A stretch of DNA of 64,000 bases from Plasticicumulans acidivorans (GCF_003182095.1 NZ_QGTJ01000002.1:92435-156434); one strand, 5' to 3'. Positions 44,833 to 55,208 are shown, counted from the first letter of the stretch. Notes: generated by a model from the sequence alone, not told the origin. Translations and numbers: made by a program.

Positions 44833-47549
44833 GCCCGGCGAGCGTCGCCCGCCTCGACGGCGTCAGTCACCGCTACGGCCAGGTCCTCGCCCTCGACGGG
44901 CTGACGCTCGAACTGCCGGCCGGCTGCATGGTCGGGCTGATCGGCCCGGACGGCGTCGGCAAGTCGACGCTGCTCGGCCTGGTCGCCGGTGTGCGCCGCG
45001 GCCAGCAGGGCACGGTGACGGTGCTCGGCGGCGACATCGCCGACGATCGCCACCGTGACGACTGCTCGCCGCGCATCGCCTACATGCCGCAGGGCCTCGG
45101 CCGCAACCTCTATCCGACGCTGTCGGTGGCCGAGAACATCGACTTCTTCGGCCGCCTGTTCGGCCAGCGCGGGCGCGAGCTGGCCGCCCGCCGCCAGGAA
45201 CTGCTCGACGCCACCGGCCTGGCGCCGTTCCCCGAGCGCCCGGCCGGTAAGCTCAGCGGCGGCATGAAGCAGAAGCTCGGCCTGTGCTGCGCGCTGATCC
45301 ACGACCCCGACCTGCTGATCCTCGACGAGCCGACCACCGGCGTCGATCCGCTGTCGCGGCGCCAGTTCTGGGAGCTGATCGAGCGCATCCGCGCGCGCCG
45401 GCCGGGGCTGTCGGTGCTGGTGGCGACCGCCTACATGGAAGAAGCCGAGCGCTTCGACACGCTGGTACTGCTCGACGCCGGGCGCGTGCTCGCCACCGGC
45501 GCGCCGGCGGCACTGCGCGCGCACACCCGCAGCGCGACGCTCGAAGAAAGCTTCATCGCGCTGCTGCCGGCCGAGCGCCGCGCCGGCCATCACGCCGTGG
45601 TGATCCCGCCGCGGCCGGCCGACCATCACGCCGTCGCCATCGAGGCGCGCGGGCTGACGCGGCGCTTCGGCGACTTCACCGCGGTCGATCACGTCAGCTT
45701 TCGCATCGAACGCGGGGAAATCTTCGGCTTTCTCGGCTCCAACGGCTGCGGCAAGACGACGACGATGAAGATGCTGACCGGCCTGCTGCCGGCCAGCGAG
45801 GGCGAGGCCGAGCTGTTCGGCGTACCGGTCGACGGCAAGGATCTCGGCGTGCGCCTGCGCATCGGCTACATGTCGCAGAGCTTTTCGCTGTACGGCGAGC
45901 TGTCGGTGCTGCGCAACCTGCAGCTGCACGCCCGCCTGCTGCGTCTGGCCGACGCCGAGGTCCCGGCGCGCATCGAGGCCCTGCTGACGCGCTTCGGCCT
46001 CGGCGCGCTGCGCGACGCCACGGCCGAGAGCCTGCCGCTCGGCCTGCGCCAGCGCCTGTCGCTGGCGGTGGCGATCATCCACCGCCCCGAGGTGCTGATC
46101 CTCGACGAGCCGACCTCCGGCGTCGATCCGGTCGCCCGCGACCAGTTCTGGGAGCTGCTGATCGAGCTCTCGCGCGAACAGGGGGTGACGATCTTCATCT
46201 CCACGCACTTCATGAACGAAGCGGCGCGCTGCGATCGCATCTCGCTGATGCACGCCGGCCGCGTGCTGGCGCAGGACACGCCGGCGGCGCTGGTGGCGGC
46301 GAGCGGCACGGCAACGCTGGAAGAAGCCTTCATCCATCACCTCGAACAAGCCCGCGCCGGCGAGGCCATGCCGGAGCACGAGGCCGGCGAAGTGCCGGTG
46401 CACGCCGGTGCCATCGCCGCCTCGGCGCATTTTTCGCTGCGCCGGCTGCTGACCTTCGCCTGGCGCGAACACCTGGAGCTGCGCCGCGATCCGATCCGCC
46501 TCGCCTTCGCACTGCTCGGCACGCTGGTGCTGATGACGGTGATGGGCTTCGGCATCTCGCTCGACGTCGAGCACCTGAAATACGCCGTGCTCGATCAGGA
46601 CCGCACGCCGGAGAGCCGCGCCTATCTCGACGCCTTCCACGGCGTGCGCCAGTTCGCCGAGCGGCCGCCGGCCGCCTCGCATGCCGAGCTGGAACAGCGC
46701 CTGCTCAACGCCGAACTGAGCTTCGCCATCGAGATTCCGCCGCGCTTCGGCGCCGACCTGCGCGCCGGGCGCCGCCCGGAAGTGAGTTTTCGCCTCGACG
46801 GCGCGATCCCCTTCCGCGCCGAGACCTCGCGCGGCTACCTGCTCGGCGCACACACGCAGTTCCTCAACGAGCTGGCGCGCGAGAACGCGCCCGCCGCGCC
46901 GGCGCTGGCCGGCATCGACACACGCTTTCGCTACAACCAGGACTTCCGCTCGGTCAACGCCATCGTCCCCGGCGTGCTGGCGCTGCTGCTGCTGGTGATC
47001 CCGGCGACGCTGACCGCGCTCGGCGTGGTGCGCGAAAAAGAACTCGGCTCGATCACCAATCTCTACGCCAGCCCGGCGACGCGGCTGGAATTCCTGCTCG
47101 GCAAGCAGCTGCCGTATATCGGCGTCGGCCTGATCAACTTCGCGCTGATGGCGTTCATGACGGTGACGCTGTTCGACGTGCCGCTGAAGGGCAGCCTGAC
47201 CGCGCTCGCCGCCGGTGCCGCGCTCTACGTCTGGGCGGCGACCAGCTTCGGCCTGCTGATCTCGACGCTGACCAGCACGCAGATCGCCGCGCTGTTCGGC
47301 AGCTTCATCCTCACCATGCTGCCGTCGATCAATTTCTCCGGCCTGATCGCGCCGATCTCCTCGATGAGCGGCGGCGCGGCGGTGATGGGCTACAGCTTTC
47401 CGGCGAGCTACTTCCTGGCGATCGCCGTCGGCGCCTTCACCAAGGCGCTCGGCCCGGCGGCGCTGGTGCCGAAATACGCCCAGCTGCTGCTGTTCTGCCT
47501 GGTCTACCTCAGTCTGGCGCGGGCGCTGCTGCGCACCCGGGAGCGCTGA
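44814..47549 (+). CDS. rbbA: RbbA-type ABC transporter: two ATPases fused to a permease (911 aa)
   Basis: Two ABC ATPase domains are followed by an ABC-2 permease. ATPase 1 has the P-loop GPDGVGKST and signature LSGGMKQK; ATPase 2 has [10 protein letters not shown] but a variant signature SLPLGLRQR. Both have Walker [14 protein letters not shown] / [13 protein letters not shown]. The permease (about 550-911) has the large extracytoplasmic loop and five to six helices. In E. coli RbbA is ribosome-associated; the arrangement here with HlyD and YhhJ genes suggests an exporter. The ATG at 44814 overlaps the upstream gene; GTG 44805 is possible. Confidence 0.9.
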   Translation: MADDALSPASVARLDGVSHRYGQVLALDGLTLELPAGCMVGLIGPDGVGKSTLLGLVAGVRRGQQGTVTVLGGDIADDRHRDDCSPRIAYMPQGLGRNLYPTLSVAENIDFFGRLFGQRGRELAARRQELLDATGLAPFPERPAGKLSGGMKQKLGLCCALIHDPDLLILDEPTTGVDPLSRRQFWELIERIRARRPGLSVLVATAYMEEAERFDTLVLLDAGRVLATGAPAALRAHTRSATLEESFIALLPAERRAGHHAVVIPPRPADHHAVAIEARGLTRRFGDFTAVDHVSFRIERGEIFGFLGSNGCGKTTTMKMLTGLLPASEGEAELFGVPVDGKDLGVRLRIGYMSQSFSLYGELSVLRNLQLHARLLRLADAEVPARIEALLTRFGLGALRDATAESLPLGLRQRLSLAVAIIHRPEVLILDEPTSGVDPVARDQFWELLIELSREQGVTIFISTHFMNEAARCDRISLMHAGRVLAQDTPAALVAASGTATLEEAFIHHLEQARAGEAMPEHEAGEVPVHAGAIAASAHFSLRRLLTFAWREHLELRRDPIRLAFALLGTLVLMTVMGFGISLDVEHLKYAVLDQDRTPESRAYLDAFHGVRQFAERPPAASHAELEQRLLNAELSFAIEIPPRFGADLRAGRRPEVSFRLDGAIPFRAETSRGYLLGAHTQFLNELARENAPAAPALAGIDTRFRYNQDFRSVNAIVPGVLALLLLVIPATLTALGVVREKELGSITNLYASPATRLEFLLGKQLPYIGVGLINFALMAFMTVTLFDVPLKGSLTALAAGAALYVWAATSFGLLISTLTSTQIAALFGSFILTMLPSINFSGLIAPISSMSGGAAVMGYSFPASYFLAIAVGAFTKALGPAALVPKYAQLLLFCLVYLSLARALLRTRER

Positions 47550-48682
47550 TGATGAATCCGCACCTGCGCAACGTCCTCGAACTCGGCCGCAAGGAATTCG
47601 TCGCGCTGGCACGCGATCGCGTGCTGGTGGTGCTGATCATCTACGCCTTCACCGTGCTGATCTACGTCACCGCCACCGCCACCGGCATCGAACTGCGCAA
47701 CGCCTCGATCGCCTTCGTCGACGAGGACGCCAGCACGCTGTCGGCGCGGCTGATCGACGCACCGCAGCCGCCGTACTTCCAGCACCCGGCGCGCATCAGC
47801 AACGCCGAGATCGATGCCGCGCAGGACGCTGGGCGCTACACCTTCGTCGTCGACATCCCGCCGGACTTCCAGGCCGACGTGCTCGCCGGGCGCCAGCCGA
47901 CGCTGCAGGTCAACGTCGATGCCACGGCGATGAGCCAGGCCGGCATCGGCGCCAACTACCTGCAGCAGATCTTCAGCGCCGAGATCGCCGAATTCGCCGG
48001 CCGCCGCCGCGCCGTGCCCATCGAGCCGGTGACGCAGGTGGTGCGCGTGGCCTTCAACCCGAACCTGCGCATGCCGTGGTTCCTCGGGCCGATGATGATC
48101 ATCAACAGCATCACGCTGCTGTCGATCGTGCTCACCGGCGCGGCGATGATCCGCGAGCGCGAGCAGGGCACGCTCGAACACCTGCTGGTGCTGCCGCTGA
48201 CGCCGATCGAGATCATGCTGGCCAAGGTCTGGGCGACGGCGACAGTGATCGTCGTCGCCTCGGCGCTGGCGGTGACGCTGATGATCCACGGCGTGCTCGG
48301 CGTGCCGTCGCGCGGCTCGCTGGCGCTGTTCCTCTCGGCGGCCTTCATCTACAGCTGCTCGGTGGCGGCGATCGGCATTTTTCTGGCGACCATCGCCCGC
48401 TCGATGCCGCAGCTCGGCCTGCTGGCGATTCCGGTGGTCTTTCCGATGGGCATGCTCTCCGGCGGCTCGACGCCACTCGACAGCATGCCGCTGGCGGTGC
48501 AGTGGGTGATGCAGTTTTCGCCGTCGACGCATTTCACCGCGGTGATGCAGGCGATCCTCTACCGCGGTGCCGGCTTTGCCGTGATCTGGCCACAGTTCGC
48601 GCTGATGCTGGCGATCGGCACGCTGTTCTTCGCCATCGCCGCGCACCGGCTGCGCGCCACACTGGCGCGCGCGGCCGACTGA
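47549..48682 (+). CDS. ABC-2 type permease, YhhJ-like (377 aa)
   Basis: This membrane subunit pairs with the RbbA-like protein. It has one N-terminal helix (VLVVLIIYAFTVLIYV), a large extracytoplasmic domain (about 45-180) and five C-terminal helices, with the ABC-2 motif REREQGTLEHLLVLPLTP. It overlaps the rbbA stop by one base (TGATGATG), with two tandem ATGs. It is the last gene of the trio. Confidence 0.92.
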   Translation: MMNPHLRNVLELGRKEFVALARDRVLVVLIIYAFTVLIYVTATATGIELRNASIAFVDEDASTLSARLIDAPQPPYFQHPARISNAEIDAAQDAGRYTFVVDIPPDFQADVLAGRQPTLQVNVDATAMSQAGIGANYLQQIFSAEIAEFAGRRRAVPIEPVTQVVRVAFNPNLRMPWFLGPMMIINSITLLSIVLTGAAMIREREQGTLEHLLVLPLTPIEIMLAKVWATATVIVVASALAVTLMIHGVLGVPSRGSLALFLSAAFIYSCSVAAIGIFLATIARSMPQLGLLAIPVVFPMGMLSGGSTPLDSMPLAVQWVMQFSPSTHFTAVMQAILYRGAGFAVIWPQFALMLAIGTLFFAIAAHRLRATLARAAD

Positions 48683-48803
48683 GCGCACCGGCGGTGCCCG
48701 GCGAGGCGCCCGCGCTGTGAGCTAGCGCACGCCATTGCTCGTCGACAGTGCCGGCCCGGCTTGGGACCATGCAGCGCCCGCCGAACGCCATGGAGAGACC
48801 GGG

Positions 48804-49733
48804 ATGTTCTGTCCTCGCTGCGGATCACCCTGCCCGACCGATGCCGCCTTCTGCGCACAGTGCGGCAACCGCCTGCAGACCAGCCCTTCAGCTGCGGCCA
48901 CTCCGGCGCAGCTGTTTGCCGAGATCGTCGGTCCGCACCGGCGCGACTATTACCTCAAGCGCTTTGCCCGCTATCACCAGCAGGGTGCAGCCGGCCTCAC
49001 GTGGCACTGGCCGGCGTTCTTCTGCACGCTGCCCTGGCTGCTGTATCGCAAGCTGTGGGGTGAGGCCGCGATCTATTTCAGCCTGGCGCTGCTCTACGGC
49101 TTCAGCGTTGCCAGCGGCCTGGCGCGCGCGGCGCTCGGCGAGGGCTCCGCGATCGCCTCCGGCATGATCGGCGTGCTCGGCTTCGTGCTGTTCTGGCTGC
49201 TGCCGGCGCTGCTCGCCAACGCCATCTACTACCGCCATTGCGAGCGCCAGATCCGCGCGGTGCTCGGCCGCCACGAGCATCCGCAGCGCCAGCTCGGCGA
49301 GCTCTGCGGCCGCGGCGGCACCACCCACCCGGTCGCGCTGGTGCTGATGGCAGCGTTGCTGTTCGGCAACGGTTTAATCGGCGCGGTGGTGCTGCCCTCG
49401 GCTCACGATCTCCAGCAGAAACGGCGCATCGCCGAAATCCTCGGCTTCGGCCAGCAGATGCAGCAGGCCATCGACGCTTATTACAAAGAGCACGGCGCGC
49501 TGCCGCCGTCGCTGGAGCACGCCGGTTTTACCGCCTCGCCGCCGCTCGGCGCCGGTTCAGTGGTGTACACGCCGCTCGACGGCTCACTGCGCATTACACT
49601 GGCCCAGCCGGCACCCGCCGGCGTGCTCGACCTGACACCGCAAGTCGCCGCCGGCGGCCTGCAGTGGCACTGCCGCAGCACGCAGCTGTCCGCGCAGCTG
49701 CTGCCGGAAAACTGCCGCGCGCGACTGCGCTGA
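48804..49733 (+). CDS. Zinc-ribbon membrane protein with pilin-like tail (309 aa)
   Basis: The N-terminus is a zinc ribbon (CPRCGSPCP and CAQCGN). A DUF2628-type membrane block follows (LKRFARYHQQGAAGLTWHWPAFFC, then helices at about 95-115, 125-150 and 185-205). The C-terminal 100 residues (GQQMQQAIDAYYKEHGALPPSLEHAGF) resemble the globular start of a type IV pilin/pseudopilin without its signal. The fusion of these parts is uncommon but seen in some proteobacteria. GGAGAG lies before ATG 48804. Function is unknown. Confidence 0.8.
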   Translation: MFCPRCGSPCPTDAAFCAQCGNRLQTSPSAAATPAQLFAEIVGPHRRDYYLKRFARYHQQGAAGLTWHWPAFFCTLPWLLYRKLWGEAAIYFSLALLYGFSVASGLARAALGEGSAIASGMIGVLGFVLFWLLPALLANAIYYRHCERQIRAVLGRHEHPQRQLGELCGRGGTTHPVALVLMAALLFGNGLIGAVVLPSAHDLQQKRRIAEILGFGQQMQQAIDAYYKEHGALPPSLEHAGFTASPPLGAGSVVYTPLDGSLRITLAQPAPAGVLDLTPQVAAGGLQWHCRSTQLSAQLLPENCRARLR

Positions 49734-49737
49734 ACGC

Positions 49738-50529
49738 CTACGCCGGTGCCTGGGCGCGCGGAGCGCCGAGCACGAACGCCACCAGCCCATCGAGTCCGGG
49801 GCCGCTGGCATCGGCGCTGATGCCGAGCTGTTCGAGCGGCACGCCGAGGCGGTTGACCCAGTAGGTCGGATAGCCGAAGGACTTGGCACCAGCGGCATCC
49901 CAGCCGCCGAAGGCGGCGAAGGCGATGCGCTCGCGCGGCAGTGCGAACGCATCGACGCCCATCTGGTAGGCGCGCGGATCGGGCTTGAAGGCCTGCACGC
50001 GATCGGTGCTCAGATGCGGCTCGAACAGCCCGTCAAGGCCACTGCCGTGCACCGCCGTATCGAGCATCTCCACCGAGAAGTTCGACAGGAAGGCCAGACG
50101 CACGCCGGCCGCGCGCAGGCGCTGCAGCGCGGCGGCGGCATCCGGCCAGGCGCGCAGTTCGCGGTAGCCCTGCATCAGCTCGTCGCGCTGCGCGCCGCTC
50201 AGCGGCAGACGCAGCTGCGCGGCGGCGTAGCCAAGCGCCTCCTCGGTGATCTGCCAGAAGCCGGTATAGCGGCCCATCAGCGTGCGCAGCCAGGTGTATT
50301 CGAACTGCCGGGTGCGCCAGGCCAGCGCCAGCGCCTGGCCCTGCCCCGGAAACAGCCGCTCGGCGCGCGCCACCAGCGGCCGCGGATCGAAGGTGGTGAA
50401 GCCGTCGAGGGCAACCGCACCGATCGGTGCAGGGGTCGCGGCGCGCACCAGGCGAGAGCCGGCGAGCAAACCGGCGGCCATGCCGGCACCGGCGGCGAGG
50501 GTGAGGAAATCACGGCGATTGACGGGCAT
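49738..50529 (-). CDS. Tat-exported haloacid dehalogenase-type HAD hydrolase (263 aa)
   Basis: The sequence resembles haloacid dehalogenase type II: nucleophile aspartate in VALDGFTTFDPRPL, the RTRQFEYTWLRTLMGRY helix, serine/asparagine in LAFLSNFSVEMLD, lysine in AFKPDPRAYQMG and the acidic patch in AAFGGWDAAGAKSFG. An N-terminal twin-arginine signal is evident (RRDFLTLAAGAGMAAGLLAG), so the enzyme should be periplasmic, odd for this family. The first glycine-threonine of the usual DxYGT motif is changed to DGFTT. Substrate is not known. Confidence 0.8.
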   Translation of the reverse strand: MPVNRRDFLTLAAGAGMAAGLLAGSRLVRAATPAPIGAVALDGFTTFDPRPLVARAERLFPGQGQALALAWRTRQFEYTWLRTLMGRYTGFWQITEEALGYAAAQLRLPLSGAQRDELMQGYRELRAWPDAAAALQRLRAAGVRLAFLSNFSVEMLDTAVHGSGLDGLFEPHLSTDRVQAFKPDPRAYQMGVDAFALPRERIAFAAFGGWDAAGAKSFGYPTYWVNRLGVPLEQLGISADASGPGLDGLVAFVLGAPRAQAPA

Positions 50530-50721
50530 CGAAGAACTCCTGGGCAGCTTGCGGAAGGCGTCGCACGCCGATGGCATGTCGACCGTCATCCCTACGCAGC
50601 CGGCAGCGGCGTGGATTCACGCGCCGGCGCGCCGTCACGCCGGCTGTACGCCGCCTGCCTGGCGGCGCAGCAAACGCACCGCTAAGGTCGGTGGCCGCCC
50701 CCCAGCCCGTGGTACCCGACC

Positions 50722-51327
50722 GTGCTCACCACCTTCATCAACGACTACCTGAAGCTCGTGTTCATCATGACGCCGTTCTTCGTGCTGTCCTCGTTCATCG
50801 CCATCACCGCGCGCATGAGCGAGCGCGACAAGCGGCGCACGGCGCTGAAGGTGGCAGCGGCGGTGCTGGTGGCGAGTTACGCGATGTTCTTCTTCGGCCG
50901 CTACATCTTCGATCTGTTCGGCATCACCCTCGATGCCTTTCGCATCGGCGCCGGCTCGGTGCTGTTTCTGAGCGCACTGTCGCTGATCGGCGGCAACCGC
51001 CAGACCAGCGAGGCCGCCGACACCACGGATGTCGCCGTGGTGCCGCTGGCGATCCCGATCACCGTCGGCCCCGGCGTCATCGGCGTGCTGATGGTGATGG
51101 GCGCCGAACCGCGGCGACCGCTGGAGCTGCTGGTGTTCGTCGCTTCGCTGCTGCTGGCCGGGGCGACCATCGGTGCGCTGCTCTACTGCTCGGGCTGGAT
51201 GCAGCGCCTGCTGCGCGACAAGGCGCTGGCGGTGCTGCAGAAGATCACCGGCTTGTTCGTCGCCTCGATCGCCGCGCAGATCGTGTTCACCGGCATCGTC
51301 GGCTTCCTCGGCCACGGCGTGCACTGA
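50722..51327 (+). CDS. MarC/YchE-family membrane protein (201 aa)
   Basis: The 201-residue protein has six helices of the MarC family (LKLVFIMTPFFVLSSFIAIT, AFRIGAGSVLFLSALSLI, VVPLAIPITVGPGVIGVL). Despite the name it is not linked to multidrug resistance; function is unknown. The start is a GTG at 50722 with no strong ribosome binding site. It is followed after 66 bases by a small protein. Confidence 0.85.
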   Translation: MLTTFINDYLKLVFIMTPFFVLSSFIAITARMSERDKRRTALKVAAAVLVASYAMFFFGRYIFDLFGITLDAFRIGAGSVLFLSALSLIGGNRQTSEAADTTDVAVVPLAIPITVGPGVIGVLMVMGAEPRRPLELLVFVASLLLAGATIGALLYCSGWMQRLLRDKALAVLQKITGLFVASIAAQIVFTGIVGFLGHGVH

Positions 51328-51393
51328 AAGCCGTTGCCGCCCGCCGTGGACAGCGGCTACCGTGACCGCCTTTCGATCACGGAGAGCGCCGCC

Positions 51394-51717
51394 ATGCTCG
51401 TCGACTTCACCGCCGTCGAGCGCCTGCTCGAAACCGTTGCCACCCGCCTGCGCGAGGAATTCCCGGACGCGGCGGCCCTGCCGGACAGCGAGCTGCTCGC
51501 CTTCCTGCGCCCGGTGCTGCGCCGCGCCGCGCTGTTCGGGCTCAAGGACGAGGACAGCGCCTGCACCTATGCGCTCTGTGCCTGGCTGACCGGCGAGGAC
51601 TTCGCCAGCGCCTTCGCCGAGCCACGCGACATCTGCAACAGCAAGCAGACCGCGCAGGACAAAGCGCACGCGCTCGAAGACTGGCTGCAGGGCCTGATCG
51701 ACGCCAGCGGCGCCTGA
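51394..51717 (+). CDS. Small acidic protein of unknown function (107 aa)
   Basis: The ATG at 51394 has GGAGAG upstream. The product is acidic and helical (FTAVERLLETVATRLREEF, then LLAFLRPVLRRAALFGLKDEDSA) with no signal or membrane segment. A Leu/Ala-rich bundle is likely. I recognise no family. It is placed between the MarC-like gene and the antiporter with short gaps. Confidence 0.65.
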   Translation: MLVDFTAVERLLETVATRLREEFPDAAALPDSELLAFLRPVLRRAALFGLKDEDSACTYALCAWLTGEDFASAFAEPRDICNSKQTAQDKAHALEDWLQGLIDASGA

Positions 51718-51826
51718 GAACCCCCGCCGGCGGCGTCTTTACCGACGATGACACGGCGGTGAAGGAACCGTACGGCGGATCGCGTAGTCTCTGCGCTCCT
51801 GAACCGCCCGCCGGAGTTTTGCCACG

Positions 51827-53821
51827 ATGTCCGACCTCGCCCGGATCGTCGTCATCCTCACCGCTGCCGTCATCGCCGTGCCGATCACCAAGCGCATCGG
51901 CCTCGGCTCGGTGCTCGGCTTCGTCGCCTCCGGCATCGTCATCGGCCCCTATGGCTTCGGCCTGATCCACGACGAAGAAGCGATCCTGCACCTCGGCGAA
52001 CGCGGCGTGGTGCTGCTGCTGTTCATCATCGGTCTGGAAATGCAGCCTTCGCGGCTGTGGGCGCTGCGCCGGCCGGTGCTCGGCCTCGGCGGCGCGCAGG
52101 TACTGGTCACCGGCGGCGCGATCATGGGCGCGCTGAGCGCACTCGGCTATGCCATCGGCACCGCCTTCGTCGTCGGCTTCGGTTTGTCATTGTCATCGAC
52201 GGCTTTCGTCATGCAGCTGCTCGGCGAGAAAGGCGAACTGCACAGCGCGCACGGCCGCGACGCCTTCGCCATCCTGCTGCTGCAGGACATGGCGGTGATC
52301 CCGATGCTGGCGCTGCTGCCGCTGTTCGCGCCGGCCGGCGACAGCTCGCTGCCGGGCTGGCGCGATGCGCTGATCGCGCTGGCGGCGATCGCCTCGGTGG
52401 TGATCGCCAGCCGCTGGCTGATCCCGTGGGTGTTTCGCGTCATCGCCTACACCGGCTCACACGAGATCGCCACCGCCGGCTCACTGGTGGTGGTCGGCGT
52501 CACCGCGCTGGTGTTCGAGCAGATCGGCCTGTCGATGACGCTCGGCGCCTTCCTCGCCGGCATGCTGCTGGCCGACTCGGAGTTCCGCCACGAGATCCAG
52601 GCCAACATCGAGCCGTTCAAGGGCCTGCTGCTCGGCCTGTTCTTCGCCGCGATCGGCATGAACGCCAATCTGACGCTGCTCAGCGCCAACCCGCTGCGCG
52701 TGCTGCTGATCGCCGCCGGGCTGGTGGCGATCAAGCTGCTGCTGCTGTTCGTCATCATGCGGCTGTTCGGCGTCAGCCGGCGGCCGGCGGCGCACGTCGC
52801 GGTGCTGCTGGCGCAGGGCGGCGAGTTCGCCTACGTGATGTTCGCCACGGCGGCGTCCTACGGCCTGCTCGATCGCGGACAGAAGGATGAACTGGTGATG
52901 GCGGTGACGGTGTCGATGGTGATGACACCGCTGCTGCTCGGCCTCTACGAGTGGCTGGCGCGACACATCAAACCGGCCGCCGAGCGCAAGCTGCGCCCGG
53001 TCGAGGTACCGACGCCGACGCCGGTGCTGATCGCCGGCTACGGCACCTTCGGGCGCACACTGGCGCGCTTCCTGCGCCTGCGCGGCATCCCCTTCACCGT
53101 GCTCGAAACCGACATGTCGCTGATCGAGCTCGGCCGCAGCTTCCAGCACCCGATCTACTTCGGTGACGCCGCCCGCGCCGACGTGCTGCGCGCCGCCGGC
53201 GCCGGCGAGGCCAAGGTGCTGGTGGTGACGATGGAGAACATCGACTCGACGCTGCTGGCGGTCGAGGCAGCGCGCATGCATTTTCCGCAGTTGCGCGTGC
53301 TGGCGCGCAGCCGCGACGTGATGCACAGCTTCGCGCTGATGGATCGCGGTGCCGAAGTGGTCAGCACCGACACCTACCTGTCGGCGCTGGAAATGGGCGA
53401 GCAGGTGGCCGTCGCCCTCGGCGAGCCGCTGCGCCCGGTCCGCGCCGACCTGCGGCGCATGCGTCGGCTCGACCTCGAACTGCTGCAGCGCCTGCATGGC
53501 GAGCATCACGACGTCGAGCAGCTGCACAGCATCGCCCGCCGCCTGCTCGAAGAGATGGAGGCAGGCTTCCGCTCGGCCAGCAAAGCACCCCGCCCCGCCC
53601 CGCCGGCAACGCCGAAGCCTGAAGCCGAAGCCGAAGCCGAAGCCGAAGCCGAAGCCGAAGCCGAAGCCGAAGCCGAAGCCGAAGCCGAAGCCGAAGCCGA
53701 AGCCGAAGCCGAAGCCGAAAAGGCTGCGCCGGCCGGGCCCGAAGTCAAGGCCGATGACGATGCCACGGCGGGCGATGCGGCGTCCGCCCGACGTCCGGGC
53801 GGCGGGCTCAAGCCCGACTGA
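51827..53821 (+). CDS. CPA2 (Kef-type) cation:proton antiporter with Glu-Ala repeat tail (664 aa)
   Basis: An N-terminal transport domain of about 12-13 helices (residues 5-385) is followed by a RCK/TrkA-N Rossmann domain (VLIAGYGTFGRTLARFLR, about 401) as in KefB/KefC. The antiporter exchanges potassium or sodium for protons, often under electrophile or pH stress. The C-terminus is unusual: after residue 598 comes (Glu-Ala) repeated 16 times plus one Glu (599-631), then an acidic unstructured tail. The tail is encoded by a perfect hexanucleotide repeat. ATG 51827 follows a weak ribosome binding site. Confidence 0.9.
   Translation: MSDLARIVVILTAAVIAVPITKRIGLGSVLGFVASGIVIGPYGFGLIHDEEAILHLGERGVVLLLFIIGLEMQPSRLWALRRPVLGLGGAQVLVTGGAIMGALSALGYAIGTAFVVGFGLSLSSTAFVMQLLGEKGELHSAHGRDAFAILLLQDMAVIPMLALLPLFAPAGDSSLPGWRDALIALAAIASVVIASRWLIPWVFRVIAYTGSHEIATAGSLVVVGVTALVFEQIGLSMTLGAFLAGMLLADSEFRHEIQANIEPFKGLLLGLFFAAIGMNANLTLLSANPLRVLLIAAGLVAIKLLLLFVIMRLFGVSRRPAAHVAVLLAQGGEFAYVMFATAASYGLLDRGQKDELVMAVTVSMVMTPLLLGLYEWLARHIKPAAERKLRPVEVPTPTPVLIAGYGTFGRTLARFLRLRGIPFTVLETDMSLIELGRSFQHPIYFGDAARADVLRAAGAGEAKVLVVTMENIDSTLLAVEAARMHFPQLRVLARSRDVMHSFALMDRGAEVVSTDTYLSALEMGEQVAVALGEPLRPVRADLRRMRRLDLELLQRLHGEHHDVEQLHSIARRLLEEMEAGFRSASKAPRPAPPATPKPEAEAEAEAEAEAEAEAEAEAEAEAEAEAEAEAEKAAPAGPEVKADDDATAGDAASARRPGGGLKPD
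53621..53719 (+). repeat. Hexanucleotide repeat (GAAGCC, 16.5 units)
   Basis: GAAGCC is repeated without a single mismatch from 53621 to 53719, inside the antiporter gene. It encodes alternating Glu-Ala. Because the unit is 6 bp, copy-number change adds or removes whole Glu-Ala pairs and never shifts the frame. Confidence 0.95.
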
Positions 53822-53893
53822 GCCGACCGGCGCCGGCATCTGCGATAATCCACGCCCCTTTCGACCCGCCAGCGTTCAGTGGAAGGTCTCGCC

Positions 53894-55126
53894 ATGAGCC
53901 AATCCGTCTCCCCGATCCCGCGCCATCCGACGGTCGCGGTCCGCGTCGGCCACCTCAGCGTCGGCGGCGATGCGCCGGTCGTCGTGCAGTCGATGACCAA
54001 TACCGACACCGCCGATGCCGTGCGCACGGCGATCCAGGTGGCGCAGCTCGCCCGCGCCGGCTCGGAGCTGGTGCGCATCACCGTCAATACCGAAGAGGCC
54101 GCCGCCGCGGTGCCGGAAATCCGCGCCCGCCTCGATGACATGGGGCTGAGCGTGCCGCTGGTCGGCGACTTCCACTTCAACGGCGACCGCCTGCTCGGCA
54201 AGCACCCGGCCTGCGGCCGCGCGCTGGCCAAGTGGCGCGTCAACCCCGGCAACGTCGGCCGCGGCAGCAAGCGCGACGAGAAATTCGCGGCGATCATCCG
54301 CATGGCGGTGGAGTTCGACAAACCGGTGCGCATCGGCGTCAACTGGGGCTCGCTCGACCCGGCGATGATCGCGCGGATGATGGACGAGAACGCCCGCCGT
54401 GCCGAACCCTGGGATGCCGCCGTCGTCACCCACGAGGCGCTGGTCGCCTCGGCACTGGAGAGCGCCGCCGCCGCCGAGGCGCTGGGCCTCGGCCACGACC
54501 GCATCATCCTCTCGGCCAAAGTCTCCGGCGTGCAGGATCTGATCGCCGTCTACCGCAAGCTCGCCGCGCGCTGCGACTACCCGCTGCACCTGGGGCTGAC
54601 CGAGGCCGGCATGGGCTCGAAGGGTATCGTCGCCTCCACCGCCGGGCTGGCGGTGCTGCTGCAGGAGGGCATCGGCGACACCATCCGCATCTCACTGACG
54701 CCGGAGCCGGGCGCGGCGCGCGAGCAGGAGGTGATCGTCGCTCAGGAAATCCTGCAGTGCATGGGCCTGCGCTCGTTCACGCCGATGGTGATCTCCTGCC
54801 CGGGCTGCGGGCGCACCACTTCGGATTACTTCCAGAAGCTCGCGCAGCAGATCCAGTCTTATCTGCGCGAGCAGATGCCGGTGTGGCGCGGCAGCCATCC
54901 GGGCGTGGAAGCAATGACGGTGGCGGTGATGGGCTGCGTGGTCAACGGCCCCGGCGAGAGCAAGATGGCCAATATCGGCATCTCGCTGCCCGGCTCCGGC
55001 GAAGAGCCGGTGGCGCCGGTCTACGTCGACGGCCAGAAGACCGTGACGCTCAAGGGCGAGCACATCGCCACGGAATTCCAAGCCATCGTCGAAGACTACG
55101 TGAAGCGTCGTTACACCACCGCCTGA
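53894..55126 (+). CDS. ispG: 4-hydroxy-3-methylbut-2-enyl diphosphate synthase IspG
   Basis: IspG (GcpE) makes HMBPP from MEcPP in the non-mevalonate isoprenoid pathway, using a 4Fe-4S cluster. The 410-residue protein has [14 protein letters not shown] at the start of the TIM barrel and the cluster cysteines in SCPGCGRT and [12 protein letters not shown]. It is longer than the 372-residue E. coli form, which is common in other proteobacteria. ATG 53894 has GGAAGG upstream. Confidence 0.97.
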   Translation: MSQSVSPIPRHPTVAVRVGHLSVGGDAPVVVQSMTNTDTADAVRTAIQVAQLARAGSELVRITVNTEEAAAAVPEIRARLDDMGLSVPLVGDFHFNGDRLLGKHPACGRALAKWRVNPGNVGRGSKRDEKFAAIIRMAVEFDKPVRIGVNWGSLDPAMIARMMDENARRAEPWDAAVVTHEALVASALESAAAAEALGLGHDRIILSAKVSGVQDLIAVYRKLAARCDYPLHLGLTEAGMGSKGIVASTAGLAVLLQEGIGDTIRISLTPEPGAAREQEVIVAQEILQCMGLRSFTPMVISCPGCGRTTSDYFQKLAQQIQSYLREQMPVWRGSHPGVEAMTVAVMGCVVNGPGESKMANIGISLPGSGEEPVAPVYVDGQKTVTLKGEHIATEFQAIVEDYVKRRYTTA

Positions 55127-55208
55127 GGCACGCCACCCGGCCAGTTTCCTCCTAGACTGCGCAGGACATGTCCTGCCCAGGCGTCCGGGCCAGGAGGAGA
55201 CGTCCGCA

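Noticed and set aside
44646..47612. 988-codon antisense frame opposite the RbbA gene
   Set aside because: It is a shadow of a high-GC coding strand; the product is Arg/Gln/His-rich low-complexity and matches no family, while the sense strand has clear ABC motifs.
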